Positions 6,609 through 15,182 of a stretch of DNA of 40,091 nt are shown here, piece by piece. The translations under genes and the position numbers were made by a program. Within the stretch, counting starts at the first letter, position 1. Each line of letters begins with the position of its first letter. Source of the DNA: Acinetobacter sp. Lineage in GTDB: Bacteria; Pseudomonadota; Gammaproteobacteria; Pseudomonadales; Moraxellaceae. Below the pieces are notes generated by a model that had not been told where the DNA came from, made no database searches, and saw nothing but the letters and a program-made list of their open reading frames with translations. The stretch is taken from positions 1-40,091 of the forward strand of contig SSHE01000021.1 of NCBI GenBank assembly GCA_008017315.1, in the 5' to 3' direction.

Positions 6609-9065
6609 ATGTTTAAAAAGACACTTTTCCAAATCCACTGGTTTCTCGGTATCACTGCTGGTCTGATTCTCTCTCTTATGGGGGTTACGGGTGCGATTTA
6701 CTCCTACGAATCACAAATCCTAAAATGGCTCAATAGTGAAAGTTATCAGGTGGTGGTTGCTCCCAATCAAAGCAAACTCAATCCAGAGCAGCTTTATCAG
6801 CATTTTATCCAGCAAGATCCAAATATCAAAATTAATAGTATTACCATTGCCAAAGATGCCAATACTTCATCTTCTCTCAATATTGCAAAAGAAGGCGAAC
6901 GACGTGGCAAAACCATCATGGTCAATCCTTATACGGCTGAGGTCTTGCCCGAGATTAAGGGACGTGAGTTTTTTCAGTTTATTCAGCAATTGCATCGTAA
7001 TTTAACTGTTGGTGAGTTTGGAAAACAGATTACAGGTGCATGTACTTTAATGCTGATTTATTTTGTATTAAGTGGTCTTTATCTACGCTTACCGAAAAAG
7101 CATTCTTTGCGTCAATGGTTCTTTATCAAACCCAAACTCAAAGGGCGTAATTTTATTTGGGATTTACATGCGGTGGTGGGTACGTGGGTAATTATCTTTT
7201 ATCTCATTTTTGCTATGACAGGATTATATTGGTCGTATGACTGGTGGCGTAATGGCATGTTTACAGTGCTGGGGGTAGAACGTCCTCAGCCACAAATGCA
7301 AGCAGGTGAACATAAAACAGGTCTCGGACAAGGTGAGGGCTCAAGAGGTGAAAGACAACCTCGTGGCGAGGGTCGTGGTGGTCGCAATGCCCAGCAGCAA
7401 CACATCTCGCTTTCTACTGTGCAAATCAGTCAAGCACTTCATCAGAGTTGGACTGGATTTACCGCACAATTAAACCGTGACTACACGAGTATTACCCTTA
7501 ATCTGCCAAAAACTGACGATGGCAAACTTGAGATTGCATTCGTAGATGCACCTGCACAACATGAACGTGCCAGAAATAGTGCGACTTATAATTACCAAAC
7601 AGCTCAAATTGAAAAACTTGAACTTTACGAAACAAAGAAACTCAATGAAAAAATCATGGGCAGCATGTTGCCTGTGCATCGTGGTAGTTTTATGGGGGGT
7701 ATCTATCAATTTTTTGCCATGCTTGCATCTCTGGCAATGCCACTCTTTTTAGTCACTGGTTGGATGCTGTATTTAAAACGTCGTAAACAAAAGAAATTGA
7801 CCCAATCGGCACGCTCAGGACTCAGCAGTCTGACACTTGATCCAAATGCACCACAGTGGACGATTCTATATGCCAGCCAAACAGGCATGGCCGAACAAAT
7901 CGCCTACAATACTTCGACTGCATTACAACAGGCAGGTGTTCCAACTCAAGTCAAAGCACTGAAAAGTTGTACGCCCGAACACATTCTTGAATTTAAACGG
8001 GTACTTTTTGTGGTGAGTACGTATGGCACAGGTGATGCACCTGACTTGGCTGTAACGTTTGCCAAAAAATACATGGCACAACCTCAAAATTTTGCTGGAT
8101 TACAATATGCCATTCTCGCATTAGGCTCTAAAGAATACCCTGAAACCTACTGTACTTTTGGACATCAACTGCATACATGGCTGACAACCAGTCAAGCGCA
8201 AGCGATTTTCCCTATACAAGAAGTGGACAATGGCAATCAGGCGGATTTACAACAATGGTACTCTGCCCTTGCTCAAATGACCCATAAAGAAGTCCATGCT
8301 GTCATGACTGAAAAAACCTTTGATGACTGGCAACTGGTGTCACGTAAACTGATGAATAGCAATAGTCAGGGCGAACCTGTATTTGAAGTCGTATTACAAC
8401 CTTTATCTGATGAATCTTGGCACGCAGGTGATATTTTAGAAATTCAGCCTGCCAACAATGCCGATTTACCTTCTCGTGAATATTCCATTGCCAGTATTCC
8501 ACAGGACAAATTACTACGTCTAGTGGTGCGTCAAAAGCAACTCACCGATGGCTTGGGCTTAGGTTCAGGCTGGCTGACTCAACATGCTGAAGTCGGCACA
8601 AAGATTCAGGCACGTATTCGCACCAATCCATCTTTCCATTTGATTGATGATAACCGCCCAATCATTTGTATTGGTAATGGTACAGGCATTGCAGGTTTGA
8701 TGAGTTTACTTAAACAGCGTGAACAGCTTGGTTTTACCCAAAACTGGCTGATTTTTGGTGAACGTCAGCAAGCGATTGATTTCTTCTATCAAACTCAAAT
8801 TCAGACATGGCAACAGACAGGCGTATTGCAGCATGTCGATGTGGCTTTTTCTCGTGACCAAGCCGAACGTATTTATGTACAGGACAAATTACGTGAGCAA
8901 CAGGAACGCTTAAAAGCATGGATTGCACAAGATGCAGTACTGTATATTTGTGGCAGTATCGACGGTATGGCAGGCGGTGTCGAACACACCCTGATAGATA
9001 TTCTTGGCGAAGATACCCTCGATGATTTACGCCAAGCCGACCGCTATCGTCGAGATGTGTATTAG
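6609..9065 (+). CDS. PepSY-TM / flavodoxin / ferredoxin-reductase fusion, probable ferric-siderophore reductase
   Basis: The track start is a TTG at 6552; ATG 6609 (MFKKTLFQIHWFLGITAG) is better and gives 818 residues. Residues ~1-400 are a PepSY-associated membrane module with several helices and membrane histidines (FIQQLHRNL, WDLHAVVGTW, LPVHRGSF) that could ligate heme. Residues ~418-560 are a flavodoxin domain (ILYASQTGMAEQIA). The remainder is a CysJ-like reductase with REYSIAS for FAD (~621) and GNGTGIAGLMSLL for NAD(P)H (~688). Electrons would flow from NADPH via FAD and FMN to the membrane. Similar fusions are annotated as sulfite-reductase flavoproteins but are usually found with iron-uptake genes; ferric-siderophore reduction is therefore inferred. 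A Gly/Arg-rich loop (GQGEGSRGERQPRGEGRGGR) interrupts the membrane module. Stands alone. Confidence 0.8.
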   Translation: MFKKTLFQIHWFLGITAGLILSLMGVTGAIYSYESQILKWLNSESYQVVVAPNQSKLNPEQLYQHFIQQDPNIKINSITIAKDANTSSSLNIAKEGERRGKTIMVNPYTAEVLPEIKGREFFQFIQQLHRNLTVGEFGKQITGACTLMLIYFVLSGLYLRLPKKHSLRQWFFIKPKLKGRNFIWDLHAVVGTWVIIFYLIFAMTGLYWSYDWWRNGMFTVLGVERPQPQMQAGEHKTGLGQGEGSRGERQPRGEGRGGRNAQQQHISLSTVQISQALHQSWTGFTAQLNRDYTSITLNLPKTDDGKLEIAFVDAPAQHERARNSATYNYQTAQIEKLELYETKKLNEKIMGSMLPVHRGSFMGGIYQFFAMLASLAMPLFLVTGWMLYLKRRKQKKLTQSARSGLSSLTLDPNAPQWTILYASQTGMAEQIAYNTSTALQQAGVPTQVKALKSCTPEHILEFKRVLFVVSTYGTGDAPDLAVTFAKKYMAQPQNFAGLQYAILALGSKEYPETYCTFGHQLHTWLTTSQAQAIFPIQEVDNGNQADLQQWYSALAQMTHKEVHAVMTEKTFDDWQLVSRKLMNSNSQGEPVFEVVLQPLSDESWHAGDILEIQPANNADLPSREYSIASIPQDKLLRLVVRQKQLTDGLGLGSGWLTQHAEVGTKIQARIRTNPSFHLIDDNRPIICIGNGTGIAGLMSLLKQREQLGFTQNWLIFGERQQAIDFFYQTQIQTWQQTGVLQHVDVAFSRDQAERIYVQDKLREQQERLKAWIAQDAVLYICGSIDGMAGGVEHTLIDILGEDTLDDLRQADRYRRDVY

Positions 9066-9076
9066 TTCTTTTCTGA

Positions 9077-9109
9077 AATCCCTTGCGTTATTTATGAACG
9101 CAAGGGATT
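9077..9109. terminator. Shared hairpin between convergent genes
   Basis: AATCCCTTGCGTT (9077-9089) pairs perfectly over 13 bp with AACGCAAGGGATT (9097-9109). It sits 11 bp past the PepSY-fusion stop and overlaps the stop of the convergent Sel1 gene. It has no long T run, so its strength as an intrinsic terminator is uncertain. Confidence 0.75.
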
Positions 9110-10592
9110 AAACTTCTTCCAACGCTACCAAAGCCTTTTTCGCATCACTATTCCCAGCCTGTGCAGCTTGCTGATAGTAGCATAAGGCTTGTTCTTTATC
9201 CTGCTCAACCTCTGTACCCTCAGCATATAATTTAGCCAACTGATACTGTGACGTAGCATGATGAAATGCAGCCGCTTTTTCAAAAAAAAATATCGCCTGA
9301 TGGATATCTTTAGCAAAAATTTCACCCTCTAAATACACCATGCCCAATAAACCATAGGTCGCAGCTTGCATCACTTCAAACTCATATTTTTTCTCTGTTA
9401 AAGCCGTCATAACCTGTCTGACATCATGGCGAGCCCGCTCAATCTGCTGTTCACTACTATTCAATTTGGCTAAACAAATCGCATAGGCAACACGACCTGT
9501 TAAATTGCCCTTTGCTGCACTCTGCTGTAAATAGGTTAAGGCTTTAGCTACATCTGCTGGCAAACTCTGACAACCATATAAATATAATAATCCGAGATTA
9601 TTTAATGCTTCATCTTCCTGCTCAAGAATGCCATGCCACAATTCCAATGCACGTTCAACCTGTACAATGTCCTGCTCATTTTCCATCACCAATAATTCGG
9701 CATAATTACATATTGCCTGTACATGCTGCTCAGCGACCATTTTTTCCAACCAATGATGAGCCTGTACAAAATCACATTCTACCCCCCAGCCATACATATA
9801 AAACAAGCCGAGATTCGCCATCGCTTCAGGATTGCCATTTTGTACTGCTAGATGAACCCAATAAAATGCCTGCTCAAGATTTTTACTCGTTCCCTGTCCA
9901 TGCAAATAACATGCGATTCCAAGACAACGCTGTGCATCGCTATGCCCTTGCTTGGCCAGTGCTGACCATTTAATAAAGGCTTTGACTTTATGCTCAGCAA
10001 CACCATTCCCATGATAATAGCACCATGCCAGTTGATGCTCGGCATCCTGATTACCCAAAGTGACTGCTCTTTCCAACCATTCCACAGCCAGCTCCGCATC
10101 CTGCACCACCCATTCCCCATCGACATACATACGGGCAATCTGAAACATCGCTTCACTACAGGTGTCATCCAATTCAAGTGCCTGATGAAAATATTGTAGG
10201 GCTAATTTGGGATTTTTTTCACCAAGATAACCCTCTTTTGCCAATTCACCTAAACCAACATTGGCTATCGCATATCTATCAGCGATTTTTGTCCAAAGTT
10301 GATGGGCTTTAGCATAACTTTTTGGTACACCATCACCGTTGATATAGGCGATTGCATGTAAATGAGTTTGGTGTAACTCTTTGAGATATTTCACCATTTC
10401 ATCACTGGCATCTAAACTCGCTTGCTCTAGTCCCAGTCGGATTTCTTTTTCTAATGCTGATTCATTTTTTTTGATACTTTTGGTTTTTTGAATATGGGGT
10501 TCTGATTCAGTGGGTATAGACTGTTTTTTCAGATCATTTATCCAGAAATAGGCAATAATAAACACTACAACAATAACGATGAACACCAACAT
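9108..10592 (-). CDS. Membrane-anchored Sel1-like repeat protein
   Basis: 494 residues. An N-terminal transmembrane helix (MLVFIVIVVVFIIAYFWI) is followed by a charged linker and then many Sel1-like (SLR, TPR-related) units of ~36 residues with the signature A..WL..A...G...A...L...Y..G.GV, for example AVEWLERAVTLGNQDAEHQLAWCYYHGNGV. Such proteins are helical scaffolds for protein-protein contacts; no partner can be named. One helix at the N-terminus places the repeats either in the periplasm or cytoplasm; orientation is not certain. TGGGG six bases before ATG 10592 is an acceptable ribosome site. It lies just downstream of the second toxin-antitoxin locus on the same strand but no functional link is visible. 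Confidence 0.85.
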   Translation of the reverse strand: MLVFIVIVVVFIIAYFWINDLKKQSIPTESEPHIQKTKSIKKNESALEKEIRLGLEQASLDASDEMVKYLKELHQTHLHAIAYINGDGVPKSYAKAHQLWTKIADRYAIANVGLGELAKEGYLGEKNPKLALQYFHQALELDDTCSEAMFQIARMYVDGEWVVQDAELAVEWLERAVTLGNQDAEHQLAWCYYHGNGVAEHKVKAFIKWSALAKQGHSDAQRCLGIACYLHGQGTSKNLEQAFYWVHLAVQNGNPEAMANLGLFYMYGWGVECDFVQAHHWLEKMVAEQHVQAICNYAELLVMENEQDIVQVERALELWHGILEQEDEALNNLGLLYLYGCQSLPADVAKALTYLQQSAAKGNLTGRVAYAICLAKLNSSEQQIERARHDVRQVMTALTEKKYEFEVMQAATYGLLGMVYLEGEIFAKDIHQAIFFFEKAAAFHHATSQYQLAKLYAEGTEVEQDKEQALCYYQQAAQAGNSDAKKALVALEEV

Positions 10593-10631
10593 TTTTTACC
10601 CCAAAATATTTTTTAGTTTGTTTTTCAATAC

Positions 10632-11037
10632 TTAAGCATACCAATTTTCAAGTTGTAAATTCATTGCTACCAAAGCGTTAAAAATTGCATCATTACTCAC
10701 CAAAACCATATTTTCAGCTTTAGCATGGGATGCAATCTGCAAATCTAGTTCAGCGACGGTAATTCCCTGCTGTCGGGTTAAATATTTTAATTCACCATAA
10801 GACTGTGCAGCCATTCTATCCCAATTTAAGATATTAATATTTTTCAGGAAATCATGTACCCTTACAATTAAACGCTCATTATTAGACATCTTTATGCCGT
10901 ATAAAAGTTCTGCTTCGGTCATCACAGATGATATAAAGATTTTCCTGGACAGCAAAACGCATTTTTTGCTCTAGCTTTTCAGAATAACGGTTTTTAACGA
11001 TATAACTGACAATATTGGTATCCAACAAATAACGCAT
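10632..11037 (-). pseudogene. vapC: PIN-domain (VapC-like) toxin gene with a frameshift
   Basis: The ORF track shows only 107 residues from a TTG at 10955. Upstream, in another frame, ATG at 11037 encodes a perfect PIN start (MRYLLDTNIVSYIVKNRYSEKL) that runs off frame and stops after about 52 codons. The two halves join if one base is removed from the run of six T at 10962-10967 (A on the coding strand), giving a 134-residue protein, the normal VapC length, with all acidic positions present (LLDTN, TEAELLYG, ELDLQIASHA, LVSNDAIF). The ATG overlaps the antitoxin stop as TGATG, as in intact operons. Seen: two frames with matching halves. Inferred: one-base insertion; a two-base loss nearby would also fit. 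Could be true decay, slippage-controlled expression, or a sequencing error. Confidence 0.8.
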
Positions 11038-11312
11038 CAAAATACATCTCGTTCAACTGCTGGTAAAATATGACGTTCTCTTAAAAAATCATCGTCAGGC
11101 TGGTCATTTGCATATTTATCGAAAAACTCGTTCCATGTTTTTGGTGCAATATCCTCAGTATAATGTGGCAATGGAAGTGTATTGCGTTCAACTGTTTCCA
11201 TAAGAAATAGTTTTATCGCCTGTGCAGGACTGATACCTAAGCGTTTAAATACGGAAAAAGACTGATTTTTTAAATCTTCATCTATCCGAAAATTATAAGA
11301 TACCGAACTCAT
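11037..11312 (-). CDS. RelB/DinJ-type antitoxin
   Basis: The track gives 111 residues from 11372; ATG at 11312 has an excellent ribosome site (AGGAGAGG, TGACC spacer) and gives 91 residues beginning MSSVSYNFRIDEDL. That opening beta-strand followed by LKNQSFSVFKRLGISPAQAIKLFL is the ribbon-helix-helix of the RelB/DinJ family, which binds operator DNA; the C-terminal part (WNEFFDKYANDQPDDDFLRERH) would wrap the toxin. The family is best known with RelE/YafQ-type toxins, whereas here the next gene encodes a PIN toxin. Because the toxin frame is broken while this gene is intact, it may now act only as a repressor or as protection against a related toxin. Confidence 0.85.
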   Translation of the reverse strand: MSSVSYNFRIDEDLKNQSFSVFKRLGISPAQAIKLFLMETVERNTLPLPHYTEDIAPKTWNEFFDKYANDQPDDDFLRERHILPAVERDVF

Positions 11313-11347
11313 GGTCACCTCTCCTATTTTCTTATTTGCACCGAATG

Positions 11348-11376
11348 AATGTATCACACCATGTATATACACTCAA
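11348..11376 (-). promoter_or_regulatory. Promoter and operator of the DinJ/PIN operon
   Basis: On the minus strand, TTGAGT (11376-11371) and TACATT (11353-11348) are separated by exactly 17 bases. A perfect palindrome TGTATATACA (11362-11371) overlaps the -35 end and fills part of the spacer. This is a sensible site for autorepression by the antitoxin's ribbon-helix-helix domain. Confidence 0.55.
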
Positions 11377-11391
11377 CGCTATTCACACATC

Positions 11392-11425
11392 AAAAAAAGC
11401 TGCTTCATTTCTGAAACAGCTTTTT
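11392..11425 (-). terminator. Terminator of the cytochrome bd operon
   Basis: AAAAAGCTG (11394-11402) pairs with CAGCTTTTT (11417-11425), with extra pairing TTCA/TGAA inside. On the minus strand it lies 13 bases after the ybgE stop and ends in seven T; the symmetric tails could also stop plus-strand transcription. Confidence 0.8.
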
Positions 11426-11437
11426 CATCACATTAAA

Positions 11438-11737
11438 TCAAGCCAATAGCCACGTATAATAGCCCCACAACATCAATGGGAAAGAAACTATCGGATGAAA
11501 CAACCACTTCCATAACCAGAAGTGTGGAATAAAACCCACACCATAGATAAATCCACCCGAGATTCCCAACATAATCAACATCATGGCACGATGACTATAA
11601 TGACCATCGGCATCCAGCATTAACGCTGGATGAATCAGCAACATGGCAGCGAGTGGCAATGCCAACAAAAAGGACACCGCCATGAGCACTTTTTGCCCGA
11701 CTGATGTTTTAATCGGCATCACCTCATCACCCATCAT
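11438..11737 (-). CDS. ybgE: Cyd operon protein YbgE
   Basis: 99 residues with three likely transmembrane helices (VLMAVSFLLALPLAAMLLI, AMMLIMLGISGGFIYGVGFI, LFHPIVSFPLMLWGYYTWLL). Length, helix pattern and position after cydX match YbgE, the small membrane protein found with cytochrome bd genes; its precise role is unresolved. ATG follows the cydX TAG immediately (TAGATG) and the ribosome site GAGGAA lies within the last cydX codons, so the two are translationally coupled. It is the last gene of the operon and is followed by a terminator. Confidence 0.8.
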   Translation of the reverse strand: MMGDEVMPIKTSVGQKVLMAVSFLLALPLAAMLLIHPALMLDADGHYSHRAMMLIMLGISGGFIYGVGFIPHFWLWKWLFHPIVSFPLMLWGYYTWLLA

Positions 11738-11842
11738 CTATTCCTCATCCAAGTCTTGATTGTTTTCCATGTACAATGCTGCAAGAACGCCTGCAAAACA
11801 CGCCATTAATACACCTAGAATCCACGCAAAATACCACATCAT
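11738..11842 (-). CDS. cydX: Cytochrome bd small subunit CydX
   Basis: This 34-residue gene is not in the ORF track. The peptide begins MMWYFAWILG, continues as one hydrophobic helix and ends in an acidic tail (MENNQDLDEE), which is the CydX pattern. CydX is a single-helix subunit that stabilises the heme site of cytochrome bd oxidase in the inner membrane. GGAGA lies four bases before ATG 11842; the second Met (11839) is an equally possible start. It sits 21 bp after cydB and directly before ybgE. Confidence 0.9.
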   Translation of the reverse strand: MMWYFAWILGVLMACFAGVLAALYMENNQDLDEE

Positions 11843-11863
11843 ATTTCTCCGTTATTCATTCGC

Positions 11864-13009
11864 TTAATACAAGCTATGGCTATTACTTTCAATGTGTTTG
11901 CTGGTGATTTTACCCCACATTTTATAGTATGACCACGTGGTATACAGCAAAATCAATGGCACAAAAATACCTGCTGCAATCGTCATCACAGTCAAAGTAT
12001 TTTTACTCGATACCGCATCCCACATAGTCAAACTTGATACAGGGTCAAGGCTTGATGGTAAAACAAATGGGAATAATGCAAAACCAGCAGTCAAAATCGT
12101 CCCGATAATCGCCAAACTTGAGCCGATAAAACTTAAACCTGCTTTATTCGCTTTGGCAAACACAATCGCCAACACCCCACCCAACACGCCTACACTAGGG
12201 GCTAGCATGGTCACTGGATACGTTGCATAATTGTTGAGCCAACCTGCATTGGCAGTTACAGATACTTGTTTTGCCAGTGGATTAAGTGCTGCACCTGTTT
12301 CCACAGCTTGTGCATAGCTAAAACCTTGGATATTACCCAATGCCAACCAAGCCCCAGCCAAAATAAAGCTCACCAAATATACAGCACCCATGATGGTTGC
12401 CGATTTGCGTGAACGGTCGTGCAAATCACCATCGGTACGCAACATCAACCACGTACTACCATGCAAACACAACATACTTAAACTCACCACACCAGCCAAC
12501 AATGCAAATGGATTTAATAGTGCAAAAAAACTGCCTGTATAAGTAGAACGCATGGTATCATCGAGCTGAAATGGAATCCCCAAAAACAAGTTACCAAATG
12601 CCACACCAAACACCAGAGCAGGCACTGCACCACCAACAGCCAGTGCCCAATCCCATGCTGTACGCCACTGGGTATTTTCTAATTTAGAACGATAATCAAA
12701 ACCCACAGGACGCAAGAATAAGGCAAACAATACCAACAATAATGCCCAATACATCCCAGAGAAAGCAACCGCATACACCATTGGCCATGCTGCAAAAAGT
12801 GCACCACCAGCAGTAATAAACCACACCTGATTACCATCCCAGTGTGGAGCAATGGTATTAATCGCTGCACGACGCTCATTATCGGTTTTGCCGACAAAAG
12901 GCATTACAGCCATCGACCCCATATCAAAACCATCTGTAAGGGCAAAACCGATAAGCAAAACACCAACCAATACCCACCAAATGATCTTTAACACTTCATA
13001 ATCAAACAT
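11864..13009 (-). CDS. cydB: Cytochrome bd ubiquinol oxidase subunit II
   Basis: 381 residues, close to the ~379 of the E. coli protein. It opens with FDYEVLKIIWWVLVGVLLIGFALTDGFDMG, the family signature of the first helix, followed by GKTDNERRAAINTIAPHWDGNQVW. The protein is an eight- to nine-helix inner-membrane subunit without its own hemes, pairing with CydA to reduce oxygen with ubiquinol at high affinity. Its ribosome site AAGGAG is made from the last codons and stop of cydA (five bases between the genes), so translation is probably coupled. Nothing unusual seen. Confidence 0.96.
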   Translation of the reverse strand: MFDYEVLKIIWWVLVGVLLIGFALTDGFDMGSMAVMPFVGKTDNERRAAINTIAPHWDGNQVWFITAGGALFAAWPMVYAVAFSGMYWALLLVLFALFLRPVGFDYRSKLENTQWRTAWDWALAVGGAVPALVFGVAFGNLFLGIPFQLDDTMRSTYTGSFFALLNPFALLAGVVSLSMLCLHGSTWLMLRTDGDLHDRSRKSATIMGAVYLVSFILAGAWLALGNIQGFSYAQAVETGAALNPLAKQVSVTANAGWLNNYATYPVTMLAPSVGVLGGVLAIVFAKANKAGLSFIGSSLAIIGTILTAGFALFPFVLPSSLDPVSSLTMWDAVSSKNTLTVMTIAAGIFVPLILLYTTWSYYKMWGKITSKHIESNSHSLY

Positions 13010-13014
13010 GATGA

Positions 13015-14583
13015 TTACTCCTTAGCGTTTTGCTCTAATTTTTCAAAATGATAACGTCCAGTATGCAATGAACTTGGTCCCAAACGAGAGAACTTAATCA
13101 TCAAATACATTTCGATAATTAACAAGACCGTATAGAACGCTGCCAAAGCGATGATAGACCCCCAAACATCCCCTGCACTCAAACTCGATGCCGATAAATG
13201 TGTGGGTAACACTTCACCAATCGTCCACGGCTGGCGACCATGTTCTGCCACAAACCAACCTGCCTGAATCGCAATCCACGGTAAAGGTAGAGAAACAATG
13301 GCAAATTTAAGCAACCAAGGTTTACGTTCGGCATTACGATGAATCACTGCCCACGTTGCCAAGCCAAATAACAACAACATTAAAAAGCCCGATGCCACCA
13401 TCGCACGGAATGACCAGAATAGACTTGGCACGTGAGGAATAGTATCTTTGGTTGCTGCTTTAATATGCTCTTCAGTTGCATCCACAACATTAGGGGTATA
13501 TTTTTTCAATAATAAACCATACCCTAAATCTTTTTGATTCTGTGCAAAAGAATCCAACAATTCAGGTGATTTATCTCCAGCACGTAATTTTTCCAATTCG
13601 GCATAAGCAATCATCCCATTACGAATACGCGCCTCATGCTGCACCATCAAATCTTTAAGTCCCATGACTTCTTTATCTAAAGAACGTGTGGCAATAATAC
13701 CCATCGCATACGGAATTTTAATCGCATAATCGGTACGCATTTCCTCTTGGTTCGGAATACCAAATAAGGTAAATGGTGCAGGTGCTGGATGTGTATCCCA
13801 TTCTGCTTCAATCGCTGCCAATTTGGTTTTTTGTACATCACCCAGCTCATAACCCGATTCATCACCGAGTAAAATCACCGAAAAAGACGATGCCAAACCA
13901 AAAATCGCTGCAATCGCAAAAGAACGACGAGCAAATGGTACATCACGCTTTTTAAGCAAATAATAACTTGATAATGCAAGCACAAAAATTGCCCCAGTCA
14001 CATAACCTGCCGATACAGTATGCACAAACTTCACTTGAGCTACAGGGTTAAATACTAATGCCGCAAAATCTACCATTTCCATTCGCATGGTTTCATAGTT
14101 AAACGCAGAGCCTACAGGATTTTGCATCCAACCATTGGCAATCAAAATCCATAACGCCGACATATTGGAGCCAATCGCCACCAACCATGTCACAATCAAA
14201 TGCTGAAACTTAGACAATCTATCCCAACCAAAGAAGAATAGACCAATAAAAGTGGATTCAAGAAAGAATGCCATCAAGCCTTCAATCGCAAGCGGTGCAC
14301 CAAAAATATCACCCACATAATGTGAATAATATGCCCAGTTAGTACCAAACTGGAACTCCATTGTTAAGCCTGTGGTGACTCCCAGTGCAAAGTTAATACC
14401 AAATAATTTCCCCCAAAACTTCACCATATCTTTATAAATTTCTTTACCCGATATGACATAAGTCGTCTCCATGATCGCGAGAATAAACGCTAAACCAAGA
14501 GTAAGAGGAACAAAAATAAAATGATACATCGCTGTCATAGCGAATTGAAATCGTGATAAATCCACGACAGTTTCTGAGATCAT
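13015..14583 (-). CDS. cydA: Cytochrome bd ubiquinol oxidase subunit I
   Basis: 522 residues. [26 protein letters not shown] carries the axial histidine of heme b595; [13 protein letters not shown] holds the heme b558 histidine, and the Met ligand is in [31 protein letters not shown] is the conserved quinol-oxidase motif. A long hydrophilic loop from about [21 protein letters not shown] to HVPSLFW marks the long Q-loop subfamily, as in E. coli CydAB. The enzyme oxidises ubiquinol and reduces oxygen at the inner membrane with high oxygen affinity and cyanide tolerance. The start overlaps the cydP stop as ATGA, so the operon is translationally coupled at this joint. Confidence 0.97.
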   Translation of the reverse strand: MISETVVDLSRFQFAMTAMYHFIFVPLTLGLAFILAIMETTYVISGKEIYKDMVKFWGKLFGINFALGVTTGLTMEFQFGTNWAYYSHYVGDIFGAPLAIEGLMAFFLESTFIGLFFFGWDRLSKFQHLIVTWLVAIGSNMSALWILIANGWMQNPVGSAFNYETMRMEMVDFAALVFNPVAQVKFVHTVSAGYVTGAIFVLALSSYYLLKKRDVPFARRSFAIAAIFGLASSFSVILLGDESGYELGDVQKTKLAAIEAEWDTHPAPAPFTLFGIPNQEEMRTDYAIKIPYAMGIIATRSLDKEVMGLKDLMVQHEARIRNGMIAYAELEKLRAGDKSPELLDSFAQNQKDLGYGLLLKKYTPNVVDATEEHIKAATKDTIPHVPSLFWSFRAMVASGFLMLLLFGLATWAVIHRNAERKPWLLKFAIVSLPLPWIAIQAGWFVAEHGRQPWTIGEVLPTHLSASSLSAGDVWGSIIALAAFYTVLLIIEMYLMIKFSRLGPSSLHTGRYHFEKLEQNAKE

Positions 14584-14774
14584 CGAAATGACTCCTGTGA
14601 TACAGACGAATTACCTGCTATATGTTCAGCAACTTGATTTTCCATCCCTTTAGGGATAGTGGGAGCATCAAACCAAATTGCTTTTATTGCCATAAGACAA
14701 ATCACCTTCACGACCAAAATGAGGGTGATTTCTCGCACTAGCCTTTTATTACTCAAATTGCGCCAGTCTTTCAT
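14580..14774 (-). CDS. cydP: Putative cytochrome bd small subunit CydP
   Basis: 64 residues with one transmembrane helix ([22 protein letters not shown]) preceded by a basic stretch (NKRLVREI), which is the pattern of the CydP family (cytochrome oxidase putative small subunit). Members sit directly upstream of cydA and are thought to assist assembly or stability, but evidence is limited. It overlaps cydA by four bases. The region before ATG 14774 has only a weak ribosome site (AGG). Family identification rests on helix pattern and position. Confidence 0.75.
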   Translation of the reverse strand: MKDWRNLSNKRLVREITLILVVKVICLMAIKAIWFDAPTIPKGMENQVAEHIAGNSSVSQESFR

Positions 14775-14880
14775 CAGAAAAACCTATACAAAAAATAATC
14801 TTTTTTATTATCCATCAACCACCTACAAAAATACATACTCATAATTCATGCCAATAAACCCGACTAAATTGATATACTTT

Positions 14881-14909
14881 ATTATAAAACAAAATATTCT
14901 ATCAAATAA
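14881..14909 (-). promoter_or_regulatory. Candidate promoter of the cydPABX-ybgE operon
   Basis: On the minus strand a perfect TATAAT (14886-14881) has TTATTT 17 bases upstream. It would give a leader of about 100 bases before cydP. The -35 is weak, suggesting dependence on an activator. Confidence 0.4.
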
Positions 14910-14938
14910 GATATTGATTTATTAAATAATACTTATGA

Positions 14939-15106
14939 TTTTATCTTGTATATAAAAAACTTGGATACCCAGACGATTTACAAAAAAATTGGCAAAAAAT
15001 ACCACCACAACAACATCACCCTGTATTTTTATGTATTCAATGTCATTTTAAAGCACAGCATCTACTGATTTTAGATGATTTCATGTACACTAAGTTTTCA
15101 GGCTAA
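14939..15106 (+). pseudogene. Possible remnant of an unknown gene with a CxxC motif
   Basis: An open frame without a usable start reads LGYPDDLQKNWQKIPP..HHPVFLCIQCHFKAQHLLILDDFMYTKFSG and ends in TAA at 15104. The composition is protein-like (varied, with CIQC and a normal C-terminus) and the DNA is less AT-rich than the sequence just before it. A stop lies at 14936 and no ATG, GTG or TTG precedes the conserved-looking part. I do not recognise the family. It could be the tail of a decayed gene or chance. Confidence 0.3.
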
Positions 15107-15182
15107 GGAGCGGCTTCTGTTATGCACAAACACGACCATATCTCATGTACGTCCAATATACACTGAGTCAGGAATCATCTTC

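Larger units (their letters stand above)
14775..15182. other. Intergenic region between divergent cydP and diguanylate cyclase genes
   Basis: About 400 bp. It contains a candidate cyd promoter (14881-14909) and a gene-like remnant on the plus strand (14939-15106), each listed separately. I looked for a complete Anr/FNR site (TTGAT-N4-ATCAA) and found only half-sites such as TTGATATAC. No other gene is visible. Confidence 0.6.

Noticed and set aside
14820-14940. TTGAT-type half-sites upstream of cydP as an Anr/FNR box
   Set aside because: No TTGAT-N4-ATCAA is present; the only pairs are in the wrong orientation or spacing.
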